Below, piece after piece: positions 34,696 through 42,399 of a DNA stretch of 64,000 nucleotides; position 1 is the stretch's first letter, and every line of letters begins with the position of its first letter. Under the pieces are notes generated by a model. That model saw nothing but the letters and a program-made list of their open reading frames with translations. It had not been told where the DNA came from and did not search any database. The stretch comes from Candidatus Geothrix skivensis (lineage in GTDB: Bacteria; Acidobacteriota; Holophagae; Holophagales; Holophagaceae): positions 1 to 64,000 of the forward strand of contig JADKIO010000004.1 of assembly GCA_016721195.1 (NCBI GenBank), written 5' to 3'. The position numbers were made by a program, and so were the translations under genes.

Positions 34696-35469
34696 ATGAG
34701 TCAAAAAAAAGCCATGCTAATAGACGTGACACTTTGTGTGGGCTGCAACGCCTGTCAGGGTGCATGCAAGGAAGAGAACCAGCTCCCCCCGAGTGATGAG
34801 AAATACCTTTCACTGACTGCCTTCACAGCCCTCAGCAAGTACAACGACCTGTACATCCGGCGCATGTGCCAGCACTGTGACGTCCCCACCTGCGTATCAG
34901 TCTGCCCCGTCGGTGCGCTTACCAAAATGGAGGCGGGCCCCGTCGCCTACGATGGTGAGAAATGCATCGGTTGCCGCTATTGCCTCCAGGCCTGCCCCTT
35001 CCACGTCCCGAAATATGAATGGAGCAGCACCCAGCCCCGCATCCAGAAGTGCAAGTTCTGCGCTTCCAGGCTGGCCCAGGGGCGACCGCCCGCCTGCGCC
35101 GAAGCCTGTCCGACCGGGGCGACCAAGTTCGGCGATCGGGATGGCCTGCTGGCCGAGGCGGCTGGCAGGATCAGTGCCGAGCCTACCAAGTTCGTGCCTA
35201 GGATCTACGGCCGGGACGACGTCGGCGGCACTTCGATGCTCTACATCAGCCCGGTGCCCTTCGAGCAGCTGGGCTTCGATGCCCGGCTGGGGAAGACGCC
35301 TTTGCCCATGCTCACCATGAGCGCCCTATCCAAGGTGCCCAACGTGCTGTCCGTGGGCGGGGTGATGCTTGGCGGAATCTGGTGGATCACCAACCGGCGC
35401 AGTGAAGTGCAGGCCTTTGAAGCCACCGAGAAAAAGAACCGGCCCAGTAGGCACGAGGACAACCCATGA
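34696..35469 (+). CDS. four-cluster Fe-S protein, HybA/PsrB-like
   Basis: A 257-residue electron-transfer protein with four [4Fe-4S] cysteine sets: CVGCNACQGAC (14-24), CQHCDVPTCVSVCP, CIGCRYCLQACP, and CKFC plus CAEACP. A C-terminal hydrophobic helix (VPNVLSVGGVMLGGIWWI) anchors it to the membrane, as in HybA and FdnH. No Tat or Sec signal precedes the first cluster, so the clusters may face the cytoplasm, unlike HybA. GGAAG stands six bases ahead of ATG 34696; the GTG at 34684 is less likely. The stop overlaps the next start (ATGA), and no molybdopterin or hydrogenase catalytic subunit is adjacent. Confidence 0.88.
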   Translation: MSQKKAMLIDVTLCVGCNACQGACKEENQLPPSDEKYLSLTAFTALSKYNDLYIRRMCQHCDVPTCVSVCPVGALTKMEAGPVAYDGEKCIGCRYCLQACPFHVPKYEWSSTQPRIQKCKFCASRLAQGRPPACAEACPTGATKFGDRDGLLAEAAGRISAEPTKFVPRIYGRDDVGGTSMLYISPVPFEQLGFDARLGKTPLPMLTMSALSKVPNVLSVGGVMLGGIWWITNRRSEVQAFEATEKKNRPSRHEDNP

Positions 35470-36668
35470 GCTTCCCTGGCCTGCCGCGAATGACCGGATG
35501 GCGGCCCATCGCCACCATCCTGATCCTGGCTGGGGCGGTCGCTGCCACGGCCCGGTTCGCCTTCGGACTAGGCGCCACCACCAACCTCAGTGATGCCTTC
35601 CCCTGGGGGCTCTGGATCGGCTTCGACTTCCTCGGCATCGGCCTGGCTGCTTCCGGGTTCACCATCGTGGCTGCCGTCAACCTTTTCCACGCCAAGGAGT
35701 ATGAGCCCATCGTGCGGCCCGCGATCCTTACCGCCTTCATCGGGTACCTGCTGGTGGTGCTGGTCCTCATCATCGACCTCGGGCGCCCGGACCATTTCTG
35801 GCATCCCATGGTCATGTGGAACCCGAAATCGGTGATGTGCGAGATCAGCTGGTGCCTGATGCTCTACACCACGGTGCTCTCTTTGGAATTCGCGCCGATC
35901 ATCCTCGAAAAATTCAACATCCACGCCCCCATCAAGTGGATCCACGCCATCTCCCTGCCGCTCATGATCTTCGGCGTGCTGCTCTCCACCCTGCACCAGT
36001 CGTCGTTCGGCTCCCTCTACCTGATTGTCCCGAACCGCTTGCACGCCCTCTGGTACACGCCGCTGCTGCCGGTCCTCTTCTTCGTCTCCTGCATCGCGTC
36101 AGGGATCTCGATGGTGATCCTCGAGTCACTGATTCTTTCCCGGGGCGGACGAGACTACCTTCCCACACCGCTCCGCGCCAACCTGGCCAAGATCATCGCC
36201 GTCACCCTGGCTGTTTACACCGTGGTGCGCCTCCAGGATCTCCTGGCGAGGGGTGCCCTGCGGGAACTGACCACCCTGACCTACTACAGTCTGGCGTTCT
36301 ATGCGGAATTGCTGATCGGCTTCGTCATTCCCTTCGCGCTCTTGCTGGTCGAACGGATCCGCACGTCGCGCCGGGGGCTGTATGCCGCATCCCTGATGGT
36401 GGTGGTCGGCTTTGCCTTCAATCGCATGAACACGGCCATCACCGGCCTGGAGCAATACCCGACGCAGACCTATTTCCCGTCCCTCATCGAGGTCTTCATC
36501 ATGCTCGGGATCACGGCGGTGGGGTTCAGCGCGTTCTCATTCATCGTCAAACATTTCCCGATTTTCGAAGGCGCAGCAGTCGCACCTGGCCTTCACCACA
36601 CGGCCGTGGCCGCGCAGGCCAACCCCGGTTTCCTCTCCCCGGACGGTGGGGACTTGGAGCCTTCGTGA
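35466..36668 (+). CDS. HybB/NrfD-like quinone-interacting membrane subunit
   Basis: A 400-residue protein with about ten transmembrane helices of the polysulfide reductase/NrfD superfamily, HybB branch (FGLGATTNLSDAFPWGLWIG near residue 35; IDLGRPDHFWHPMVMWNPKS; LHQSSFGSLYLIVPNRLHAL). These subunits carry electrons between an Fe-S partner and the membrane quinone pool without haem. It overlaps the Fe-S gene by four bases, so the two products should form one complex. Direction of electron flow cannot be read from sequence. Confidence 0.9.
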   Translation: MSFPGLPRMTGWRPIATILILAGAVAATARFAFGLGATTNLSDAFPWGLWIGFDFLGIGLAASGFTIVAAVNLFHAKEYEPIVRPAILTAFIGYLLVVLVLIIDLGRPDHFWHPMVMWNPKSVMCEISWCLMLYTTVLSLEFAPIILEKFNIHAPIKWIHAISLPLMIFGVLLSTLHQSSFGSLYLIVPNRLHALWYTPLLPVLFFVSCIASGISMVILESLILSRGGRDYLPTPLRANLAKIIAVTLAVYTVVRLQDLLARGALRELTTLTYYSLAFYAELLIGFVIPFALLLVERIRTSRRGLYAASLMVVVGFAFNRMNTAITGLEQYPTQTYFPSLIEVFIMLGITAVGFSAFSFIVKHFPIFEGAAVAPGLHHTAVAAQANPGFLSPDGGDLEPS

Positions 36669-36708
36669 GCGGCCATTCCCCTCAATGAATGTCTTACAGG
36701 AGGTCGAC

Positions 36709-36867
36709 ATGTTCGATCTGGCCAATTGGAAGAACCCGGAAACGCTCATGCTGAACATCACGAACAGCGCCCTGGGACTGGCGGCACTGGTGCTGATCCT
36801 CTGGATCTGCGGGGCGGCAATCCACGAATCCGTCCTGAAGCACAAAGAATCGAACCTCAGACATTAG
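36709..36867 (+). CDS. 52-residue single-span membrane protein of the redox operon
   Basis: MFDLANWKNPETLMLNITNS, then one helix (ALGLAALVLILWICGAAIHE) and a basic tail. AGGAGG stands five bases ahead of the ATG, the strongest ribosome-binding site of the operon. It begins 40 bases after the HybB-like gene. Small helices of this type often stabilise quinone-linked membrane complexes. No family is recognised. Confidence 0.75.
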   Translation: MFDLANWKNPETLMLNITNSALGLAALVLILWICGAAIHESVLKHKESNLRH

Positions 36868-36882
36868 ATTCGGAGCCCGATC

Positions 36883-36978
36883 ATGACCGTCCTGCTCGTC
36901 CTGTTCCTGATCGCCGCCTTCGTGGGCACCGACATCGTCGTCCGCGCCGCCTCCAGAAGAGCGGAAGCCAAGCGGTAG
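36883..36978 (+). CDS. 31-residue membrane miniprotein of the redox operon
   Basis: MTVLLVLFLIAAFVGTDIVV followed by RAASRRAEAKR. One helix plus a basic tail, GGAG eight bases ahead of the ATG, 15 bases after the previous gene. Size, signal and spacing fit a real accessory subunit, but no homologue is known to me. Confidence 0.65.
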   Translation: MTVLLVLFLIAAFVGTDIVVRAASRRAEAKR

Positions 36979-37057
36979 GTCCTGAAGGCTCTTGCGCCAT
37001 TGCGTACACACCGCAGGCGACTTTCGGCGCCCGCTTCGTGCGTTCTCCACCGAGCCA

Positions 37058-37096
37058 TTTGGCGGACACGTAGGCCTTCAATCCCTCGCACGCATT
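37058..37096 (-). pseudogene. 3'-end relic of a peroxiredoxin gene
   Basis: On the minus strand the codons read NACEGLKAYVSAK followed by TGG. The intact peroxiredoxin 130 bases away ends NAEGLKAYVAAK-stop. Six of the shared codons differ only synonymously, one changes Ala to Ser, one Cys codon is inserted, and the stop is lost. The right end overlaps a palindromic repeat. Confidence 0.65.
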
Positions 37097-37136
37097 GCGT
37101 GCTCCCACTCGACGTGGCCTCGTGGAGACGGAGCCT
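37086..37136 (+). repeat. dispersed palindromic repeat, copy 2
   Basis: 37086-37111 matches the minus strand of 4497-4522 at 24 of 26 positions; similarity continues to GAGCCT at 37131-37136. Core palindrome GCACGCA-T-TGCGTGC followed by TCCCACTCG. Confidence 0.65.
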
Positions 37137-37180
37137 CCCGGCTTCAACCTCATGGCCTTCCCAAATGGCAATGAAGCAGA

Positions 37181-37202
37181 AGGGGCGCCTTGCGGCGCCC
37201 CT
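37181..37202 (-). terminator. terminator of the peroxiredoxin gene
   Basis: AGGGGCGCC-TTGC-GGCGCCCCT, a perfect nine-bp stem beginning 20 bases after the stop on the minus strand, followed by a weak T-rich tail. Confidence 0.7.
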
Positions 37203-37222
37203 CCATCGTGCCAGTCCCAGAA

Positions 37223-37804
37223 TTACTTGGCAGCCACATAGGCTTTGAGGCCCTCAGCATTGGGCTTCATTGCTTTTTCGCCCTTGTGCCAGTTGGCGGG
37301 GCAGACTTCCCCGTGGGTCTCGCTGAAGTCCACGGCGTCCAGGAGGCGCAGGACTTCATCCACGCTGCGGCCCAGGTCGTTGTGGTTCACGGTGATGTGC
37401 TTCAGGATGCCGTCCTTGTTGATGATGAACAGGCCGCGCAGGCTGATGCCGGCGGGCAGCAGCACGTTGTAGTCCTGGGAGATGGTCTTGTTCAGGTCGG
37501 AAACCAGGGGGAAGGTCACGCCCTGGATGCCGCCGTCCTTGCGGGGGGTGTTGACCCAGGCGTGGTGGCTGAACTTGGAGTCGACGCTCACGCCGATGAC
37601 CTGGGTGTTGCGGGCCTCGAACTCCTTGAGGGCGTCGGCGAAGGCCAGGATCTCGGTGGGGCAGACGAAGGTGAAGTCGAGGGGGTAGAAGAACAGGACG
37701 ACCTTCTTGCCCTTGTAGTCGGACAGCGAGACCTGCTTGAACTCGCCGTTGACCAGGGCGTCGGCCTTGAAGTCGGGTGCGGGCTGGGTGACGAATGCGG
37801 CCAT
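37223..37804 (-). CDS. 2-Cys peroxiredoxin (AhpC/Prx1 class)
   Basis: A 193-residue thiol peroxidase that reduces hydrogen peroxide and organic peroxides. DFTFVCPTE holds peroxidatic Cys48 and EVCPANW holds resolving Cys168, the typical 2-Cys pair linked between subunits of a dimer, within decamers. The C-terminal helix EGLKAYVAAK is family-typical. AGGAGG stands five bases ahead of the ATG. An inverted repeat TGGTCA-N14-TGACCA lies about 70-90 bases upstream and could be an operator. No AhpF or thioredoxin reductase is beside it, so the reductant is unknown. Confidence 0.94.
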   Translation of the reverse strand: MAAFVTQPAPDFKADALVNGEFKQVSLSDYKGKKVVLFFYPLDFTFVCPTEILAFADALKEFEARNTQVIGVSVDSKFSHHAWVNTPRKDGGIQGVTFPLVSDLNKTISQDYNVLLPAGISLRGLFIINKDGILKHITVNHNDLGRSVDEVLRLLDAVDFSETHGEVCPANWHKGEKAMKPNAEGLKAYVAAK

Positions 37805-37870
37805 GGTGCCTCCTGTATGGGGACTCGCCCCTGGGTTCGATGGGAAGAATCAGGCTACGCCGTGGGCCTA

Positions 37871-37896
37871 TGGTCATCAAGAAAAATATCTGACCA
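37871..37896. promoter_or_regulatory. candidate operator upstream of the peroxiredoxin
   Basis: TGGTCA (37871-37876) and TGACCA (37891-37896) with a 14-base AT-rich spacer, 67-92 bases ahead of the start. It resembles a dimer binding site; the regulator is not known. Confidence 0.35.
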
Positions 37897-37938
37897 AATC
37901 GGTAAAGAATATGAAACCTGGAGGTCGGCTGAGGGTAC

Positions 37939-38508
37939 TCAGGCCCTCGCGGTTTTCACGGCCTTCCACACCAGGTAAACCCCCAGCCCGACGACGGCCA
38001 AGGGCCACCAGTGCTCCACCCAGGCCATGGACAGGCCGAAGCGAATGTGGGCCAGGGCGAGGACGCCGCCCACGATGAGGGTGAGGCCCCCGAACACGGA
38101 GCCCTGCAGGGCCGGGCTGGCATCCGCCGGCAATTCACCGGGTGCCAGTCCCAGGATTCGCTGGTTCAGCAGCAGCGCCCGGCGGTTGGCGTCCACGATG
38201 TTGTAGAGCCAGAAGAAGGCCATGAACAGGGCCAGCAGCGGGGTGAAGGTCCCCGCGTCGACGGTGAGGAGGGTGATGAGCGAGGCGACGACGAGGGCGT
38301 TGACGAAGCCCTGCTGGATGTAGCCGAGGTAAACCTGCCCCAGCCCCGGCATGAGGGACAGCAGGGTGGCCAGGGTGGTGGAGCGGAGCCTCGGATCCTC
38401 CTGGTAGACGGTTCGCGCCACCATGGTCTGGAAGGAGGCGGCATCCTTTCCCGAGCCGGGGTTCGGGTCCGCGGAGGGGGTGAAGGGAACGGGTTCGGGG
38501 GAGGACAT
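37939..38508 (-). CDS. membrane protein of the ECF-sigma operon
   Basis: A 189-residue protein with a soluble N-terminus and about four or five helices. LLSLMPGLGQVYLGYIQQGF is the small-helix-hairpin motif of TM2-like proteins. AAGGAG stands six bases ahead of the ATG at 38508. It follows the anti-sigma gene by 29 bases on the same strand, so it is probably part of the sigma-factor regulon or sensing complex. No catalytic motif is seen. Confidence 0.7.
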   Translation of the reverse strand: MSSPEPVPFTPSADPNPGSGKDAASFQTMVARTVYQEDPRLRSTTLATLLSLMPGLGQVYLGYIQQGFVNALVVASLITLLTVDAGTFTPLLALFMAFFWLYNIVDANRRALLLNQRILGLAPGELPADASPALQGSVFGGLTLIVGGVLALAHIRFGLSMAWVEHWWPLAVVGLGVYLVWKAVKTARA

Positions 38509-38537
38509 GGGGTGCTCCTTGGTAGGGTCGACGGGGT

Positions 38538-39281
38538 TCAGAGAGCAGAACGCGGCGGGGCCTTCGGGGGTTCGGTGGAAGGTGGGGCGGAGGTCTTTCT
38601 CTGGGGCCAGAGCGTGGTCCAGGTGGCGTTGGCGGCCTTCGCCAGCCGCTTCCAGGACCGGTCGAGGCGCTGGTTGAGACGGGTCCGGAAGCTGGCCCAG
38701 GCGCTTTCCCTGGAGTGGAGGACCCGGACCGGAGCCGTGGCCAGGGCCCTGCGGGTCAGCCCCTGCCCATGGAAGGCGACCTGGGCCAGCGAAGCCCGCC
38801 CCTCGGTGCGAACCCGGGAGATGAACGCGGAACCGGCCGGAGCCCCAGAGCCGGGCAGGGGGAGCTGGCTGAGGATGAGCCCGGCGGCCGTCGCCAGGTA
38901 GGCTGCCTCCAGGGCGGCCCGGGGGCGTCGCATGAGGTTGGCCCACCCGGCGACGAAACGGTCCGGCGGCGGGAGGATGGGGGGCAGGGGCGAGCGGGTG
39001 CGGGACAGCACCGAAGCAGTGAAGGTTGCGCCAGGATCCACCTGGGCGAACCCAGGCAATTCGTGGTGGGCCGCTTCCAGCTCTGCGACCAGGCCCCGGC
39101 ACTTCGGGCAGTGTTTCAGGTGCTGGGACACCAGCTCCCGGTCCCCGGCGGGCAGGGTCTCGTCCACGAAAGCACAGGCCAGCCCACGCAGCCGGTCGCA
39201 GGCCGGCCCGCTGGTCTGGGCCAGGATCGCGGCCGTCAGATCCGACCGGGCGGCGGGGCTGGAAAGGGGGGGACGGCTCAT
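38538..39281 (-). CDS. anti-sigma factor with zinc-finger HxxxCxxC motif
   Basis: A 247-residue protein. HLKHCPKC (near residue 54-61) is the H-x3-C-x2-C zinc motif of ZAS-type anti-sigma domains that clamp the cognate ECF sigma factor. A hydrophobic segment follows near residue 126-142 (AYLATAAGLILSQLPLPG), which probably spans the membrane. The C-terminal part is Arg/Ala-rich. The ATG overlaps the sigma-factor stop (ATGA), so the two are translationally coupled, as usual for sigma/anti-sigma pairs. The signal is unknown. Confidence 0.82.
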   Translation of the reverse strand: MSRPPLSSPAARSDLTAAILAQTSGPACDRLRGLACAFVDETLPAGDRELVSQHLKHCPKCRGLVAELEAAHHELPGFAQVDPGATFTASVLSRTRSPLPPILPPPDRFVAGWANLMRRPRAALEAAYLATAAGLILSQLPLPGSGAPAGSAFISRVRTEGRASLAQVAFHGQGLTRRALATAPVRVLHSRESAWASFRTRLNQRLDRSWKRLAKAANATWTTLWPQRKTSAPPSTEPPKAPPRSAL

Positions 39282-39832
39282 GGGCAGGCCCCCATGGCCA
39301 CAAGCTTCTCGGCCAGCTCCAGGCGGGCGCGGTTGGATCTGGACTTCGCGGTACCCAAGGGGATGTCCAGGAGGGTGGCGATGTCGTCGAGGGTCAGGCC
39401 CTGGATGTCCTTCAGCAGGATCATCTCCCGGTTGAGGTCCGTCAGCTCCCGGAGGGCACGGTGCACCAGCGCCTTCCGGGCCTGGTCGTGGAGCAACTGG
39501 CCGGGATCCTCCTCGTGGGCATGCAGGTGGTCCATGTCCTCCACTGGGATGTCCCAGGCAGGAGGCCGGGCCTTCCGGCGGCGGAAGAGGTCCATGCAGA
39601 GGTTCCGGGCGATGCGGAGCATCCAGGGCAGCAGTCCGGGCGCGTCCGGCAGGCGGTGGCGGTTCCGGTAGATCTGGACGAAAGTCTCCTGGGCCAGATC
39701 CCGGGCATCCTCTGCATGACCCAGGTAGTGGTACGCAAGCCCGAAGATCCGGCCTTGGTGCTGGCGGACGAAGGCCTCCCAGGCGAGTTCGTCGCCCGCG
39801 CCCACCCGTTGAAGCAGCACCCCTGGTTCCAT
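39278..39832 (-). CDS. ECF-type RNA polymerase sigma factor
   Basis: A 184-residue group IV sigma factor. Region 2 is EDARDLAQETFVQIYRNRHR (core binding and -10 recognition). Region 4 is LTLDDIATLLDIPLGTAKSR, the -35 recognition helix-turn-helix. AGGA lies eight bases ahead of the ATG at 39832. The stop is fused with the anti-sigma start, and the membrane protein at 37939 follows. It is divergent from arginine deiminase with 124 bases between. The target promoters are unknown; such operons usually autoregulate. Confidence 0.9.
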   Translation of the reverse strand: MEPGVLLQRVGAGDELAWEAFVRQHQGRIFGLAYHYLGHAEDARDLAQETFVQIYRNRHRLPDAPGLLPWMLRIARNLCMDLFRRRKARPPAWDIPVEDMDHLHAHEEDPGQLLHDQARKALVHRALRELTDLNREMILLKDIQGLTLDDIATLLDIPLGTAKSRSNRARLELAEKLVAMGACP

Positions 39833-39894
39833 GCCTGAATCCTGGCCTCCTCTGAGATGAACGCAAGTTGATCCAGAAGGTTCGGCGGGCGCCC

Positions 39895-39924
39895 TTCCTG
39901 ATGCCCTGACAGCCCCGTGATAAT
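39895..39924 (+). promoter_or_regulatory. putative promoter of arginine deiminase
   Basis: GATAAT (39919-39924), preceded by a T to give TGATAAT, lies 33 bases before the start codon. A weak -35 (TTCCTG, 39895-39900) stands 18 bases upstream. Confidence 0.35.
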
Positions 39925-39956
39925 CTTCCCGATCCAAGACCCCGCCAAGGAAGGCC

Positions 39957-41258
39957 ATGCAACCCATCCAGCTGTCAGTGTTTTCTGAAACTGCTCGCCT
40001 GAAGCAGGTGGTGGTGCACAACCCCGGTCCTGAGGTGGACCTGATGGTGCCCGGGATGATGGAGAAGCTGCTCTTCGACGACATCCTCCATGGGGAGCTC
40101 GCCCGCTACGAGCACGGGCAGTTCCGCCAGGTGCTGGCCAAGGTGGCCGACGAGGTGCTGGACATCCAGGACCTCTTCACCGAGGCCCTCCAGTCCGAGG
40201 GGGCTCAGCGGGCCTTCATCGAGGATCTGCGGACCCTGGTGGGCCTTCCAGATGACACCTTCGGCCTGCTCTGCGATATGAGCCCCGCCGGCGTGGCCTG
40301 CAGCGTCATCGGCGGCCTGCCCTGGGACGACATGCCTGGCCACACGCGGTGGGAAGAGGAGTTCGACTACCGTGTGCGCCCCATCCCGAACCTGCTGTTC
40401 ATGCGGGATCCGGCCTCGGTCATTGGCGATGGCTACAGCGTGAACTCCATGGCCACCTGGGCCCGGGAGCGGGAGCCGCTGATCCTCAGCTACGTCTTCC
40501 GGCATCACCCGCGCCTGAAGCACCACACGGACCACGACAAGTGGTTCGATCAGGTGACGCCCCTGGTGCGGGGCGAGATCAAGGCCCCCGTCAGCCTCGA
40601 AGGCGGCGACATCCTGGTGCTCAGCCCCAAGGTGCTGGCAGTGGGATGCAGCGAGCGCACCCAGGCCGACGCCATCCACCTGCTGGCCGAAAGCCTCCGG
40701 GCCCACCACGCCGAGGACGGCACCAGCTTCGACCACCTGCTCATGGTGCTCATGCCACACAAGCGCAGCGCCATGCACCTGGACACCATCTTCACCCGCA
40801 CCAGCAATGACGAGTGCCTGGTCTTCCCACCCTACTTCCGGGAGGGCAGCAGGGAGCTGCTGAACGTCACCAGCATCGACCTGCGCCACGACGAGTTGCG
40901 CATGAGCACCGGGCCGAGCCTGCTGAAGGCACTGCGGAAGCTGGGCATCGACCTCAAGCCCATCGCCTGCGGCGGGGATGATCCCATCATGCAGCAGCGG
41001 GAGCAGTGGACCGATGGCGCCAACGCCTTCTGTCTGGCGCCGGGCGTCATCACGAGCTATGGCCGCAACATCGCCACCGCCGAGGCCCTGGACCGGGCGG
41101 GCTACCGGGTCGTGACGGCCAAGGATGTGCTGAATGATCCAGCCCTGAACCTGCTCGACGGGGGGAAGTACCTCGTTCAGATCCAGGCCGGCGAGCTGAG
41201 CCGGGCCCGGGGCGGCCCCCGCTGCATGACCATGCCCCTGTCCCGGGAGGGCGCGTGA
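39957..41258 (+). CDS. arcA: arginine deiminase
   Basis: A 433-residue enzyme hydrolysing arginine to citrulline and ammonia. The N-terminus SVFSETARLKQVVVHNPGPE, FMRDPASVIGD, LEGGDILVLS, and RGGPRCMTMPL with catalytic Cys423 are the complete guanidino-modifying signature. No ornithine transcarbamylase, carbamate kinase or ArcD antiporter is adjacent, so it is not in the classical fermentation operon. Its TGA stop overlaps the GTG start of a glycosyltransferase gene. It is divergent from the ECF-sigma operon. Confidence 0.95.
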   Translation: MQPIQLSVFSETARLKQVVVHNPGPEVDLMVPGMMEKLLFDDILHGELARYEHGQFRQVLAKVADEVLDIQDLFTEALQSEGAQRAFIEDLRTLVGLPDDTFGLLCDMSPAGVACSVIGGLPWDDMPGHTRWEEEFDYRVRPIPNLLFMRDPASVIGDGYSVNSMATWAREREPLILSYVFRHHPRLKHHTDHDKWFDQVTPLVRGEIKAPVSLEGGDILVLSPKVLAVGCSERTQADAIHLLAESLRAHHAEDGTSFDHLLMVLMPHKRSAMHLDTIFTRTSNDECLVFPPYFREGSRELLNVTSIDLRHDELRMSTGPSLLKALRKLGIDLKPIACGGDDPIMQQREQWTDGANAFCLAPGVITSYGRNIATAEALDRAGYRVVTAKDVLNDPALNLLDGGKYLVQIQAGELSRARGGPRCMTMPLSREGA

Positions 41259-42340
41259 CCCACCCCGTGCTCCTGGACCTGGACCGGGCCCTGGTCGGGG
41301 GCGCCGCCCCGGAAGTCTGGATCCGCTTCCCCCGGCAGCTGGGGGACGTGGTGATGACCCTGCCGTTCCTGCGAACCCTGCAGCAGCACTGGAATGCCGT
41401 GGCGGCGGCCCGGGGCGTGGCGCTGCGCTGGATCGCCGTGGGCCACCACATTGGCGCGGCCCTCATGTCCGAGGCGGATCCCGCTTTCATCGCCGAGGCC
41501 CACATCGAAGGCGGCGGCGCCGCCAAGCCCGACCCCTGGGCCCTGGTGCGGGGCTGGCGGAAGCGGCCCCCGGTGGGTTTCCTGAACCTCTCCCAGAGCG
41601 CCCGGCTGCCCTTCGCGGCCTGGCTGAGCCGGGTCCCCATCCGGGCCGGCATCGCCGATAACCACCTGCGCCTGCTCTACCACCACAGCATCCGCTACCG
41701 GAACCTGCCGGTGCACATCGCCACCCGCATCCAGCCCCTGCTGCAGACCCTCACCGGGGACGACCGGGCCCTCTGGCTGCCCCTGACCCCGGCCCTGCTG
41801 GGCGGACACGGAGGCACGGACAAGCTGAGGGCCGCGGGCTGGCAGGGCGAGCCCTACGCCACCCTGGCCTTCGGGACCCGGGGCTTCGGCAAGCGCTGGT
41901 TCCCCGAGGACCGCACCTGGCCCGCGCTGATGCGGCTGCTCCAGGCCCGGGGCATCCGGCCCGTGCTGCTGGGGGGGCCCGATGAGGCGCCCCAGGGGGC
42001 CGAGCTGGCCGCCCAGGCCCCCGGCGCCCTGAACCTGGCGGGGCTGACCACCCTGCCGGAGGCCTGCGCCATCCAGGCAGGGGCCTGGGGCAACGTGGCC
42101 ATCGATACGGGCCTGGCCCACACCGCCGCCGCCACGGGGCGGCCCACGGTGACGGTGTTCGGGCCCAGCCCCGAGGTCTGGGTCAATCCCATCGGGCCCC
42201 GGGCCCTGACCCTCCGGGGGCCGGATGTGGACTGCGATCCCGGCCTCCAAACCGACTTCTCCACCCACGGCTCCAGCGCCCATCGCGTCGCGCCGGAGCG
42301 CGTGATGCAAGTGTTGGAACTGCTGGTCAAGGAATCCTGA
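41255..42340 (+). CDS. family 9 glycosyltransferase (heptosyltransferase-like)
   Basis: A 361-residue GT-B fold enzyme. WIRFPRQLGDVVMTLPFLRT near the start is the usual ADP-heptose:LPS opening (normally a G-D-hydrophobic pattern). The C-terminal block DTGLAHTAAATGRPTVTVFG is the nucleotide-sugar binding signature of GT9. It probably adds a heptose or similar sugar to the lipopolysaccharide core at the inner face of the cytoplasmic membrane. GTG start overlaps arcA by four bases. A terminator follows, before the lipid A-type acyltransferase gene. Confidence 0.85.
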   Translation: MTHPVLLDLDRALVGGAAPEVWIRFPRQLGDVVMTLPFLRTLQQHWNAVAAARGVALRWIAVGHHIGAALMSEADPAFIAEAHIEGGGAAKPDPWALVRGWRKRPPVGFLNLSQSARLPFAAWLSRVPIRAGIADNHLRLLYHHSIRYRNLPVHIATRIQPLLQTLTGDDRALWLPLTPALLGGHGGTDKLRAAGWQGEPYATLAFGTRGFGKRWFPEDRTWPALMRLLQARGIRPVLLGGPDEAPQGAELAAQAPGALNLAGLTTLPEACAIQAGAWGNVAIDTGLAHTAAATGRPTVTVFGPSPEVWVNPIGPRALTLRGPDVDCDPGLQTDFSTHGSSAHRVAPERVMQVLELLVKES

Positions 42341-42367
42341 ACCCGGTTGCTGCTATGCTCTCCTCTC

Positions 42368-42399
42368 GCGCCTCGTAACCCCGAGGCGCCCCTTTTTTT
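42368..42399 (+). terminator. intrinsic terminator abutting the next start codon
   Basis: GCGCCTCG-TAACCC-CGAGGCGC (42368-42375, 42382-42389) followed by CCC and seven T (42393-42399). The next ATG begins at 42400, so its only ribosome-binding-like GAGGCG lies inside the hairpin. Confidence 0.85.

Noticed and set aside
36881..37171. A 96-codon minus-strand gene between the redox operon and the peroxiredoxin
   Set aside because: Only its 13 codons matching the peroxiredoxin end make sense; the rest is repeat and antisense to the miniprotein gene.
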